The translations under genes and the position numbers were made by a program. DNA of 64,000 nt from CAWUEZ02 sp963921355. GTDB lineage: Bacteria; Pseudomonadota; Alphaproteobacteria; Thalassobaculales; Thalassobaculaceae. The stretch is taken from assembly GCA_963921355.3 (NCBI GenBank), contig OZ001190.1:186001-250000 (forward strand), given 5' to 3'. Positions 25,107 through 34,070 of the stretch are shown here, one piece after another (the stretch's first letter is position 1; every line of letters starts with the position of its first letter). The notes below the pieces were generated by a model, which did no database searches, had not been told where the DNA came from, and saw only the letters and a program-made list of their open reading frames with translations.

Positions 25107-27129
25107 CGGCGCTCCCCTCCCCGGCGGCGGATCGGACCGGGTCACGCCGTCGGATGACCACGACGACGGTGCCCAGCAGCAACCCGCCGAGCGACAGAAT
25201 CAGCCCCGGTACACCCAAGACATCAATTGTCGGCGGCATCAGTGCCAGCACCGCCGCGGCAAACACCAGAACCCGCAGCAGCCCGGTCAACGGGCCGTAG
25301 AGCCACGACTCCAAAGACGCCGACAGCAACCAGAGACCAGCCACGGCGGCCAGAGTCGAATAGACGGTCCATCCGATCCCACCGTCGAACAGCAGTGACG
25401 GATTGTAGACGAAGGCGAAGGGCACGAGGTATTTGGCGATGCCGACCCGCGCCGATTCGACGGCGGTCTCCATCGGGGGCGTCTTGGCGATCGCAGCCCC
25501 GGCGAACGCCGCCAGTGCGACCGGTGGGGTGATGGTCGACACCACCCCGAAGTAGAAGGCGAAGAGGTGCGCGGCGACCGGCAGGACGTCCAGCTTTTCG
25601 AGCGACGGCACGATCAGCGCCGAGACGGTGATGTAGACCGCGGTCGTTGTCATTCCCATGCCGAGAATGATCGCGGCGACGGCAGTCAGCCCGAGCAGGA
25701 ACAGCAGATTGCCACCGGACAGCTCGATCACCGACTGGGTGAACTTGAGGCCAAGCCCGGAGACGAAGACCGAACCGATGATGATCCCGGCGCAGGCGCA
25801 GGCGACGGTCACCGGGACGGTCGACCGGATGCCCGACTCGAAGGCGGCCAGAATGTCGGCGGTACTCATCCGGGTATGCGGATTGATGAAGCTGAGCCCG
25901 ATGAGCGCAAGGATTCCCCAGAACGCCGATTTCATCGGGGTGTAGCCGAGCATCAGGAACAGAATCAGAATTCCCAGGGCGAATAGCAGGTGCCAGCCGT
26001 CTTTCAGGACCTCGAGAACCTGGGGCAGACGGTCCTTGGAGATCTTTTCGATCCCGCTCTTCTCGGCCTCGAAATGCACCATGAAGTAAATCGTGGCGAA
26101 GTACAGCAGGGCCGGGATCAGCGCCGCGATGATGACGTGGATGTACGGCAGCTGCAGGTTTTCGGCGATGATGAAGGCGGCCGCCCCCATGATCGGCGGG
26201 GTGATCTGCCCCCCGGAACTGGCACAGGCCTCGACGGAGGCGGCGAACTTGGCCCGGTACCCGAGCTTCTTCATCAGCGGGATCGTGAACGCCCCGGTCG
26301 TGACCACATTGGCTACTGCCGAGCCTGAGACAGTGCCCATGAACCCTGACGCCACGGTCGCCGCCTTGGCCGGACCGCCGACCCGGTGGCCGGTCAGCGC
26401 GACCGCGAGGTCGATGAAGAACCGGCCCGCCCCGGACCGGATCAGCAGGCCGCCGAAAATGATGAACAGCACGATGTAGGTGGCGGCGACATGCAGGGGG
26501 ATGCCGAAGATCCCGTCGCTGCTCATGAACATCGTGTCGATGTATTTCCCCATCCGCGTCGGCGGACCGTAGAAAAAGCCGAAGAAGTAATGGGCGTATA
26601 GCGCATGGGTGATGAAGAAGGCGGTCACGCAGACCATCGCCACACCGACCGTGCGCCGGGTCGCCTCCAGGATCAGGGCGATACAGATGGCGCCGACGAT
26701 CAGGTCCGGCGTTTCCTTCGACCCGTAGCGCAGGTGGAACGCATCGATGTCGTAGAGCGTCCAGAGGTGGACGAAGATGACCCCGAGAACCAGCACGATA
26801 TCGATCGAGAACCCGAGTGCCCGCAGCGCATTCCTCGGATCGCCCGGCTGCAGGATCGGCTCGAAATGGGACCGCCGGAACAGCGGGTGAATGAGCAGCG
26901 CCAGCACCATCATGATGGTCAGGTGCATCGAGCGGAAGGACCGTCCTTCCGGAGTTCCGAACACCGCGACGTACAGGTGGAAGAACGCCAGCGCGACGGC
27001 GATCACCACGCAGAAGAAGGTGATGGTCCAGGACAGGGTCCAGCGCCGTTGAACCAACAACCGTTCAAGGAAAGTGACTTCCTTGACCTCTCCATAGTCG
27101 AGAGCGCGCGGGTTCTCGGTTGTCGCCAT
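25099..27129 (-). CDS. TRAP transporter fused permease (4TM/12TM), TAXI type
   Basis: This 676-residue integral membrane protein fuses the small DctQ-like and large DctM-like subunits, as is usual for TAXI TRAP systems driven by ion gradients. The DctM part includes FGGLLIRSGAGRFFIDLAVAL, the GKSATVASG-like RVGGPAKAATVASGFMGTVS, and ACASSGGQITPPIMGAAAFI, all conserved in the family. The binding protein is encoded just upstream (27277-28245), and a small membrane protein follows with overlap. The substrate is unknown; characterised TAXI systems carry glutamate or related anions. Confidence 0.92.
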   Translation of the reverse strand: MATTENPRALDYGEVKEVTFLERLLVQRRWTLSWTITFFCVVIAVALAFFHLYVAVFGTPEGRSFRSMHLTIMMVLALLIHPLFRRSHFEPILQPGDPRNALRALGFSIDIVLVLGVIFVHLWTLYDIDAFHLRYGSKETPDLIVGAICIALILEATRRTVGVAMVCVTAFFITHALYAHYFFGFFYGPPTRMGKYIDTMFMSSDGIFGIPLHVAATYIVLFIIFGGLLIRSGAGRFFIDLAVALTGHRVGGPAKAATVASGFMGTVSGSAVANVVTTGAFTIPLMKKLGYRAKFAASVEACASSGGQITPPIMGAAAFIIAENLQLPYIHVIIAALIPALLYFATIYFMVHFEAEKSGIEKISKDRLPQVLEVLKDGWHLLFALGILILFLMLGYTPMKSAFWGILALIGLSFINPHTRMSTADILAAFESGIRSTVPVTVACACAGIIIGSVFVSGLGLKFTQSVIELSGGNLLFLLGLTAVAAIILGMGMTTTAVYITVSALIVPSLEKLDVLPVAAHLFAFYFGVVSTITPPVALAAFAGAAIAKTPPMETAVESARVGIAKYLVPFAFVYNPSLLFDGGIGWTVYSTLAAVAGLWLLSASLESWLYGPLTGLLRVLVFAAAVLALMPPTIDVLGVPGLILSLGGLLLGTVVVVIRRRDPVRSAAGEGSADG

Positions 27130-27156
27130 GATCGGGGCCGTGTCTCGGGACCTAGG

Positions 27157-27214
27157 ATCGGGGCCTTGGACCGGGGCCTTGGACCGGTGCCTAGGACCGG
27201 TGCCTAGGACCGGG
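27157..27214. repeat. 13-bp tandem repeats within the TRAP operon
   Basis: Four head-to-tail 13-bp units, starting ATCGGGGCCTTGG, ACCGGGGCCTTGG, then ACCGGTGCCTAGG twice, end in a partial ACCGGG. Each late unit carries the palindromes ACCGGT and CCTAGG. The array lies in the 147-bp gap between the binding-protein stop and the permease start, where hairpins could tune relative expression. Copy number may vary between strains. Confidence 0.75.
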
Positions 27215-27276
27215 TTGAAGTGCGAACGGGCGCCGGCCGAACCGACGCCCGCTTCGTTGTTGCCTCAGTTCCGGCG

Positions 27277-28245
27277 TCAGCTGGCCGGACGCACACCCTT
27301 TTCCTCGTAGTAGCGCGCCGCACCCGGGTGGATCGGGACAGCGGCCCCATTGAGGGCGTTCTCAAGCGTGACCGAGTTCCAGACCTTCTTCACCTCGGCG
27401 AACGCCGCGTGGTTGTCCCAGAAGACCTTCGACATATTGTAGACGAGGTCATCCGGCAGCTCTTTGTTGACGATCATGCTGGTCACGATGCCGAGGGTCG
27501 GCAGATCCTTCTCGACACCCTCATAGGCCTCTTTCGTCACCGCCCCGCGGATGTAGCCCGGACTGGCGTCGATGATCTCTTCCAGCTTCGCTTCCGGCAA
27601 TCCGATGAACCGGATGCCCGGGCTGTGGTTGAGCTCGATGAACGAGGCCTGAGGCATGGACGTCGCCGCCATGAACACGTCGACGTGCCCGTCCTTCATC
27701 AGTGCGACGGACTCGGTGTAGCTGACGTGGTGAACAGTGCCGCCGTTCTTCTTGATGTCATCGAACCCGAACCCGTAGGCCTTCAGAATCGACTCGGCGA
27801 AGGCCGTGCCGGTCCAGCCGGTCTTACCTGGCGAAATGTTGGCGGACTTCATGTCCTCGAAGGTCTTGATCGTGCTGTCCCGCGGCACGGCAACCTGGAA
27901 GGTGGCCGGATACAGGGTCGCGAAATAGGCCACGTCCTTGACCGGCCGGTCGAACTTTCCGCCGCCGGAGAAGCCGTTGTAGGCGGTGTGCGCATAGGTC
28001 CAGCCGATCTCGGCGTCGCCGCCGCCGACCGCTTTCACATTCGAGATGCCGCCGCCAGAGGTGTTCGACGTGGCGACACCGTCGATGCTGTCCTGCATGA
28101 CCTGCATGATCTTCGCGCCGAGCGGGTACCAGGACCCGCCGGACGGCCCGGAAACCATGCGCAAAAAGGTATCCGCCTGGGCGCCGATCGAGCCGAGGGC
28201 GACGATCGGTGCGGCGACGATTGCCGCGCGTGCGAGACGTTTCAT
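27277..28245 (-). CDS. TAXI-family TRAP transporter solute-binding protein
   Basis: This 322-residue periplasmic receptor delivers substrate to the downstream fused permease. The signal peptide is MKRLARAAIVAAPIVALGSI with an AQA cleavage site. The TAXI hallmark FLRMVSGPSGGSWYPLGAKI follows, then TSGGGISNVKAVGGGDAEIGW near residue 65. GGAGG precedes ATG 28245. As the first gene of the operon it is probably made in excess of the permease, possibly helped by the 13-bp repeat array that separates them. Confidence 0.93.
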   Translation of the reverse strand: MKRLARAAIVAAPIVALGSIGAQADTFLRMVSGPSGGSWYPLGAKIMQVMQDSIDGVATSNTSGGGISNVKAVGGGDAEIGWTYAHTAYNGFSGGGKFDRPVKDVAYFATLYPATFQVAVPRDSTIKTFEDMKSANISPGKTGWTGTAFAESILKAYGFGFDDIKKNGGTVHHVSYTESVALMKDGHVDVFMAATSMPQASFIELNHSPGIRFIGLPEAKLEEIIDASPGYIRGAVTKEAYEGVEKDLPTLGIVTSMIVNKELPDDLVYNMSKVFWDNHAAFAEVKKVWNSVTLENALNGAAVPIHPGAARYYEEKGVRPAS

Positions 28246-28361
28246 TGGGTGTCCTCCATCCAAATGATTGCTCCGCGGCCGTCTTGCGCGGCCGTTCGGG
28301 GCAAGGGTGCAACGTGCGTCCCGCCTGCGCAAGTAGCCGGAAACAGCCGGGTCGCGGATTG

Positions 28362-29591
28362 CTACCGCTCGGTGTCCGTCCGGCTGGTCTCCCCCGCCAG
28401 TCGGCTGAAGGCCGGAGAGGTGCGCAGGAGCGCCACGAAGCGTTTGCGCAGGGCCTCGTCGGGCGCCGCGCGCAGGCGCATCCGCAGGAACAGGAAGCAG
28501 AGGAAGGCGATGTGAACGATGCAGATGTAGGTGAAGAAGGCGGGGGCGCCGAATTGCTCCATGACCGCGGCCGAAATCGGGGGACCGACCATCGCACCGA
28601 GCGCGAAGAAGATCATGCAGCCGGCCGCGATTTCGATGAACTGTTCCGGCGCGGCCCGGTCGTTGGCGTGGGCCGTCGAGAGTGAATAGAGCGGCAGCGC
28701 GAACGCCCCGAACACCAGGATCCCGATGTAGATCATGTCGATCCCACCGAAAGCCAGAACGGCCGCCCCGCCCGACGCGCCGATCGTTGCCGCGACCATG
28801 GTGGCGCGGCGATCGACGCGGTCCGAGAGCCAGCCCAGCGGATACTGGGTGACGAGACCGATCGCGATCCCAAGGGTCATGAACAGCGCCACCCCCTCGA
28901 GATCGAGTCCCATGTTGGTGGCGTAGAGCGGGCCCATCTGCCGGAACGCGCCATTGGTCAAGCCGAGGGTCAGGCACCCGGCGCAGGCCACCGGTGAGAT
29001 CGCCCAGACCGCCGACAGTCTGATGCGGCCACTGGTCGGCGGCGGCGGGCTCGACAGGCGCGACAACGACACCGGTAGCAGGGCGGCGCAGTACAACATC
29101 GCCATTGCCAGGAAGACGATCGAACCGTCGGCCCCGAGGATCGAAATCAGGAACTGAACGCCGGTGACGGCGGCGATGTCCACCAGCCGATATACGCTGA
29201 GAATGCGTCCCCGATCGGACGTCTCCGCCAATGCGTTCAACCAGCCCTCAACCACGGTCGCCGTCACCGAGAACGCGATCCCGAGGAAGAACCGCGTGGC
29301 CAGCCAGACCCAGGGGTCGACCACCATCACCATGGCCATGGTGGCGATCGCCGCGAGCGCAGCGAACGAGGCGAAGACCCGGATGTGTCCGGATCGCTGA
29401 ATGAGCGCCGCACTGGACAGGCAGCCGACAAGGAACCCGGCAAAGAACGCGCTGCCCGTCAGGCCGATCAGGATGTCCGGAAACGACTCGATCCCGCCCC
29501 GCAGCGCGGTCAGCGTACCCATGCCCCCGTTGGCGCCCAGCAACGTGCCGGCCGACAGCAGGATTGGAACCAGCAGAAAACGCGAAACCAT
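28362..29591 (-). CDS. MFS transporter (YcaD-like)
   Basis: This 409-residue protein has 12 hydrophobic segments and the MFS loop signature in an unusual form, GYxxDRxDRR-like LGWLSDRVDRRATMVAA, in the second half near residue 258. The N-terminal half has ATRFFLGIAFSVTATVVEGWLNA near residue 95, as in YcaD/UMF2 members. It most likely exports or imports a small molecule by proton exchange. A 116-bp gap separates it from the TAXI binding protein, so it is probably transcribed separately. The substrate is unknown. Confidence 0.85.
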   Translation of the reverse strand: MVSRFLLVPILLSAGTLLGANGGMGTLTALRGGIESFPDILIGLTGSAFFAGFLVGCLSSAALIQRSGHIRVFASFAALAAIATMAMVMVVDPWVWLATRFFLGIAFSVTATVVEGWLNALAETSDRGRILSVYRLVDIAAVTGVQFLISILGADGSIVFLAMAMLYCAALLPVSLSRLSSPPPPTSGRIRLSAVWAISPVACAGCLTLGLTNGAFRQMGPLYATNMGLDLEGVALFMTLGIAIGLVTQYPLGWLSDRVDRRATMVAATIGASGGAAVLAFGGIDMIYIGILVFGAFALPLYSLSTAHANDRAAPEQFIEIAAGCMIFFALGAMVGPPISAAVMEQFGAPAFFTYICIVHIAFLCFLFLRMRLRAAPDEALRKRFVALLRTSPAFSRLAGETSRTDTER

Positions 29592-29665
29592 GGGGGATGT
29601 TCGGGGCGGTGAGGACGCGGCGCAGACTGCGCCTCAATGGGCCGCGATGCAACCGCGACCGGCGA

Positions 29666-31036
29666 TCATGCGGCCGAAATCAACCGGCTGCGGGGCAGGA
29701 TCAGGCGCGCCGTCGTCCCGGCCCCCAGCTCGCTCTGCAAAGTCAGACTGCCGCCATGCAGTTCCGTCAGCGACCGGGCAAGCGCCAACCCCAGCCCCAG
29801 GCCCTCGGTATCGCGCACCCGGGCCTGTCCACCGCGCACGAACGGCTCCATCACACGGTCCAGTTCTTCCGCCGGAATCCCGACACCGGTATCGCTGACC
29901 ACGACCTCCAGATCGCCGCTCTGAAGGTGCTCGACCGAGATCTTCACCTGTCCGCCCTCTGGTGTGAACTTGACCGCGTTGGTGAGCAGGTTGAGCAGGA
30001 CCTGGCGCAGCTTGGCGGGGTCGGCGCGGAGCCTGGGCATCTCCGGCGGCACCTTCACCTCGACCGCGATCTGCTTTTCCTGCGCGCGGTTGGTGATCAG
30101 CGTCTGGCAGTCCCGCGCCACCGCGCCGAGATCCACCGCGACCTCTTCGAGTTCCATCTTTCCTGTCGCGATCCGCGACAGGTCGAGCGCTCCATTGATC
30201 AGGATGTCGAGATGCTGGCCGGCATGGACGATGTTGTGGGCGTATTCCTGGTAGCGGGGGCTGCCGAGCTCTCCCCAGAGTTCGGTTTCCATCGCCTGGC
30301 CGAAGCCGATGATGGCGTTCAATGGTGTCCTCAGTTCGTGACTTAGGCCGGCGAAGCCTTCATGCCGTGTCTTCTCGACAGCCAGAGCCTGTTCGCGGGC
30401 GATGGCAACCTCGCCGGCCAGCATGATGTTCTCCAGGCGCAGTCGGAGCGTCTCGGTGAACATCTGTCCAGCACTTCGGCCCCAGGCGAGAATCGCTCCC
30501 AGGTAGATCACGCCCAGCAGCCCAAAGACCCGATGGACGCTGTCGGGATGGAACAGGGCGATGAGGATCGGCAGGACACCGGTCGTCAGCAGGAAGATGA
30601 TGAAGGCCCGGGTCCAGACCGAGGTGCTGAACACCATACCCGCCATCATCACGCCGATGATGGTCGCGTAGACGGCAACGATCTCTGTCGGTGCCCGGGT
30701 GAGAACATCGATGGCCGGCAATGCCCAAAGCAGGCCGTTGACGGCGGCGCCGACCTCGAACAGGAGCGCCCAACGACGATAAACCGACCCTGCCCCGCGC
30801 CCCCTGCGATAGGTCCACCAGATCAGCAGACGGACGGCGATGACCGCCGCCATGATCGCGAGCCAGCCAGCCGCGATCGTCAACCCGAAATGGTCGCGTG
30901 CCACATACGCGAACACGGCGGCCACGCCGAGGTTGGAGATCGTCGCGACCGGGCTTCGGTACAGGAACCGAATCCGTTCGGCATTCAGTGTCTCGGAAGG
31001 GACCCGCCCCGCCCAGGTACCTTGTTGTTCAGACAT
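29666..31036 (-). CDS. Membrane-bound sensor histidine kinase
   Basis: This 456-residue protein has about six N-terminal TM helices (residues 30-185, no large periplasmic loop), then HisKA with HEGFAGLSHELRTPLNAIIGF. The phospho-acceptor is the His of SHELRTP. The HATPase_c domain has LNLLTNAVKFTPEGGQ (N box), VVSDTGVGIPAEEL (G1), and EGLGLGLALARSLTELHGG (G2). It resembles the membrane-embedded kinases related to PdhS/PleC. No response regulator gene is adjacent, so it is an orphan kinase. Start 31036 is preferred; in-frame ATGs at 31054 and 31099 exist. Confidence 0.88.
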   Translation of the reverse strand: MSEQQGTWAGRVPSETLNAERIRFLYRSPVATISNLGVAAVFAYVARDHFGLTIAAGWLAIMAAVIAVRLLIWWTYRRGRGAGSVYRRWALLFEVGAAVNGLLWALPAIDVLTRAPTEIVAVYATIIGVMMAGMVFSTSVWTRAFIIFLLTTGVLPILIALFHPDSVHRVFGLLGVIYLGAILAWGRSAGQMFTETLRLRLENIMLAGEVAIAREQALAVEKTRHEGFAGLSHELRTPLNAIIGFGQAMETELWGELGSPRYQEYAHNIVHAGQHLDILINGALDLSRIATGKMELEEVAVDLGAVARDCQTLITNRAQEKQIAVEVKVPPEMPRLRADPAKLRQVLLNLLTNAVKFTPEGGQVKISVEHLQSGDLEVVVSDTGVGIPAEELDRVMEPFVRGGQARVRDTEGLGLGLALARSLTELHGGSLTLQSELGAGTTARLILPRSRLISAA

Positions 31037-31169
31037 GGACCCCCATGCCGCCATCGAAATGGCTTTGTAAGGGCCGGATTCCGGCCCAGTGCTCCCCACC
31101 GAGGGCGAGACTAGGGGTTGTATGGTTAACGCAAGGTTTACACGTTCGCCGGGCGCGCCCGACCCGCCA

Positions 31170-32036
31170 TCAGTGCGGCCGATCGCCCTTCAGCGTGACC
31201 CGGCGGACATGGCGGCGCTGACCTTCGTAATCGTTGACCGCCCGGTGCATCAGGCACCGGTTGTCCCAGACGGCCACCGAACCCCTCTCCCATCGGAATC
31301 GACAGATGAACTCGTCCCGAGTGGCATGGGTGTACAGGAATTCCAGGATCGGCTTGGACTCAGCCTCGGTGAGCTGGGCGAACCGGATGGTGTAGTTCGG
31401 ATTGACGAACAGGCCCTTGCGGCCGGTTTCCGGATGGGTGCGTACGACCGGATGCTCGACCATGGCGTCGCCCGACGCGCCAACGTCGATCGACATGGAG
31501 ACCGACATGTTGGCGCCGCCCGCGAACTTTGACTGGCTGCCGTAGGACCGTGTGCCGCTGTGCAGGGCCGTCATGCCCTCGAGCATCCGCTTCATGCCGT
31601 CGGACATGGACTCGTAGGCAGCGTAGAGATCGGCGAACACCGTATCGCCACCGCGCGGAGGGACCTCCAAGGCGTACAGCAGGGACCCGAGCGCCGGCTC
31701 TTCCAGAAAACTGGTGTCGGTGTGCCAGTTGCCGCCGAAATTGTACTTCCCGGCGTCCTCGGCTTCCTTGACGATGTCGATGATTTCCGGGTGCCCGTCG
31801 AGGGATCTGACGAACGGAATCGCGACCGGTTCGCCGAACAGCCGCGCTGCGCGTTTCTGGTCTTCCGGATCATCCAGATCCTGGTTGCGGAAGAACACCA
31901 CGGCGTTGTCGAGGAAGGCCGAGTGGACCTCCTCGGCCTGGCGGTTGGACAACGGACGCGCCAGATCCACACCGTCGATGATGGCGCCAACGGTGCCGCC
32001 GAGCGGTTCCACCCTGATCGTATCGTACTGGCGCAT
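31170..32036 (-). CDS. TauD/TfdA family Fe(II)/2-oxoglutarate dioxygenase
   Basis: This 288-residue enzyme uses Fe(II), O2 and 2-oxoglutarate to hydroxylate a substrate such as taurine or an aryloxy acid. The facial triad is readable as His and Asp in GGNWHTDTSFLEEP near residue 103 and His in NRCLMHRAVNDYEGQRR near residue 265. The Arg in QRRHVRRVTL binds 2-oxoglutarate. GGAGG precedes ATG 32036. It has no sulfonate transporter beside it, so the substrate cannot be assigned. Confidence 0.9.
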   Translation of the reverse strand: MRQYDTIRVEPLGGTVGAIIDGVDLARPLSNRQAEEVHSAFLDNAVVFFRNQDLDDPEDQKRAARLFGEPVAIPFVRSLDGHPEIIDIVKEAEDAGKYNFGGNWHTDTSFLEEPALGSLLYALEVPPRGGDTVFADLYAAYESMSDGMKRMLEGMTALHSGTRSYGSQSKFAGGANMSVSMSIDVGASGDAMVEHPVVRTHPETGRKGLFVNPNYTIRFAQLTEAESKPILEFLYTHATRDEFICRFRWERGSVAVWDNRCLMHRAVNDYEGQRRHVRRVTLKGDRPH

Positions 32037-32091
32037 GGCGTTTCCTCCCACCCCGGTGCCAGCCCTGAAAAGGCCGTGCGACTTCTTTTGG

Positions 32092-33333
32092 TCAGGCCGC
32101 CGCCCGGCCGGCCTTAAGGCCGATTGCGAACGGGACCATGGCGATGACCGCCGCGACCGATGCTGCCAGGAACGGGGCGCCGGGGAAATAGAGCGGCGCC
32201 GCCGTGCCGGTGAAGTGGCCGAACAGCTGGGTCATCAGCAATGGTGTGATGATCGTGGTGATGGCGGTGATGCTGGTAAGCACGCCCTGGAGTTCCCCCT
32301 GGGAGTCATCCGGGATGCGGGTCGACATCAGGCTCGTAAGCGCCGGCGTGCAGATCACCCCGAGCGCCGAGAACGGCACGATCATGTAGGCCACCAGGCC
32401 GGTCGTCGCGAAGGCAAGGCCCGCCAGCGTCATCGCGCTGACCACAAAGCCCAGCCAGGCCGTCGCCTCGGAGCCGATCCGAGCCAGGATGACGCGGATC
32501 AGGCCGCCCTGAATGATCGCCATGCTGATCCCGAACACGGTCAGCGAGATGCCGACCTCGGCCGTCGTCCACCCGAAGGCCTCCTGGCTGAAGAACGCCC
32601 AGACCGCCGGATAGACGTGGTGCGACAACTGGAAGGGTGCGTAGGCCAGCAGGAACCAGCCGATCATCGGCAGGGCGAGGATCTGGCGCAGCACCCCGAC
32701 CGGATTGGCGCGCGCCCAAGAGAATGGCCGGCGTTTTTCTGGCGGCAGGGTCTCCGGCAGGACCAATGCCCCATACACGAGGTTCAAGCCGCAGAGGATG
32801 GCCGCGACGACGAAGGGGGTGCGAGGGCTGACCTCGCCGGCCAGACCCCCGATGACAGGTCCGATCACGAACCCGATCCCGAACGCCGCACTGACCAGCG
32901 CGAAGTTCTGGGCGCGTTTCTCCGGTGGGCTGATATCCGCCATATAGGAGGTGGCGGTGGCATGGGTCGCTCCGGCCGCACCCGAGATGACCCGGCCGAC
33001 GAACAGCAGCCAGAGTACCGGCGACAACGCCATGATCACGTAGTTCACGGTCAAGGTGGCGAGCGAAGCCAGCAGCACCGGTCGGCGCCCGAACCGGTCG
33101 GACAGATTGCCGATGGTGGGTGACAGCAGGAACTGCATGAACGCGTAGCTGGCGGCCAGGAACCCACCCCAGAACGCCGCTTCGCTGAGGCTGAGGTCCG
33201 TGAGTTCCTGGATCAGGTTCGGCAGCACCGGCAGCACGATCCCGATCCCGATCGAGTCGATCAGCACGGTGATCAGGACGAAGGTCGCTGCGTGTCTTCC
33301 GGGCTTGCGACCGAGACGTATCGCTTCCGTCAC
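32092..33333 (-). CDS. TetA-like MFS efflux transporter (TCR/Tet family)
   Basis: This 413-residue, 12-TM drug:H+ antiporter-like protein contains the family signature GNLSDRFGRRPVLLAS between TM2 and TM3, and the antiporter motif GPVIGGLAGEVSPRTPF near residue 135. The start is a GTG at 33333, placed 3 nt after the upstream SDR stop and overlapping a GAGGAG sequence in it, so the two are coupled. A role in tetracycline export is not implied; such genes often export metabolites. Confidence in the family is high, in the substrate low. Confidence 0.87.
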   Translation of the reverse strand: MTEAIRLGRKPGRHAATFVLITVLIDSIGIGIVLPVLPNLIQELTDLSLSEAAFWGGFLAASYAFMQFLLSPTIGNLSDRFGRRPVLLASLATLTVNYVIMALSPVLWLLFVGRVISGAAGATHATATSYMADISPPEKRAQNFALVSAAFGIGFVIGPVIGGLAGEVSPRTPFVVAAILCGLNLVYGALVLPETLPPEKRRPFSWARANPVGVLRQILALPMIGWFLLAYAPFQLSHHVYPAVWAFFSQEAFGWTTAEVGISLTVFGISMAIIQGGLIRVILARIGSEATAWLGFVVSAMTLAGLAFATTGLVAYMIVPFSALGVICTPALTSLMSTRIPDDSQGELQGVLTSITAITTIITPLLMTQLFGHFTGTAAPLYFPGAPFLAASVAAVIAMVPFAIGLKAGRAAA

Positions 33334-33336
33334 TCC

Positions 33337-34056
33337 TCACACCGACCGGGTGATGCCGCCATCGACCCGAAGGTTCTGGCCGGTGATGTAACCTGCCGCG
33401 TCGGACACCAGGAAGGCGGCAACATCGGCGATCTCCTGGGTGGTTCCGTAGCGCGCCATCGGGATCCGGGCCTTGAATTCCTCTTTCTCCGGGCGGCTGT
33501 CGATGAAGCCCGGCAGGATGTTGTTGATGCGGATGCCGGACGCCGCGTACTTGTCGGCGACCAGTTTTGAGAACCCGGCAAGACCTGCGCGAAACACACC
33601 CGACGTTGGAAACGCCGCCTCGGGCTCGAAGGTCGCGTAGGTCGAGACGTTGACGATGGCCCCGCCGCGTCCGGTCTCTGCGAACTGACGCTCCATGATC
33701 GGCACCACCAGACGGGTCATCCGGATCGCGTTCATCAGATAGACGTCGAGGCCCATGTGCCAGTCCTCGTCGGTCAGATCGAGGACCGGGCCCTTAGGCC
33801 CATGCCCGGCGGAGTTGACGACCGCGTCGATCCGCCCCCAACGCGCCAGGGTCCGCTCGACCAGATCCTTCAGAACCGCGGGTTCGAGGTTCGATCCGGT
33901 GATTCCGAGACCGCCGAGTTCTTCCGCCAGAGCCTGGCCCTTTCCGGAAGAGGACAGGATGGCAACCGCGAACCCGTCCCCCGCCAGTTTCCGGGCGATC
34001 GCCGCCCCCATGCCGCTGCCGGCGGCGGTTACGATGGCGACCCTCTGCTCACTCAT
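33337..34056 (-). CDS. SDR family oxidoreductase with degenerate active site
   Basis: This 239-residue short-chain dehydrogenase has VAIVTAAGSGMGAAIARKLA (nucleotide-binding TGxxxGxG variant) and VVNSAGHGPKGPVLDL (NNAG equivalent). It ends PGFIDSRPEKEE and AGYITGQNLRVDGGITR. The usual catalytic YxxxK is absent: where it should be, the sequence reads AAFPTSGVFRAGLAGFSKL. A related SDR subgroup also has this pattern, so the protein may be a dehydrogenase with altered chemistry. It is coupled to the TetA-like gene downstream and lies 14 nt after the dehydratase gene. Confidence 0.85.
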   Translation of the reverse strand: MSEQRVAIVTAAGSGMGAAIARKLAGDGFAVAILSSSGKGQALAEELGGLGITGSNLEPAVLKDLVERTLARWGRIDAVVNSAGHGPKGPVLDLTDEDWHMGLDVYLMNAIRMTRLVVPIMERQFAETGRGGAIVNVSTYATFEPEAAFPTSGVFRAGLAGFSKLVADKYAASGIRINNILPGFIDSRPEKEEFKARIPMARYGTTQEIADVAAFLVSDAAGYITGQNLRVDGGITRSV

Positions 34057-34070
34057 GATCTCAGGTTTCC

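Noticed and set aside
32092..33333. A tetracycline resistance gene
   Set aside because: TetA-like MFS proteins are widespread and mostly move other compounds; no TetR-type tetR partner or resistance context is present.
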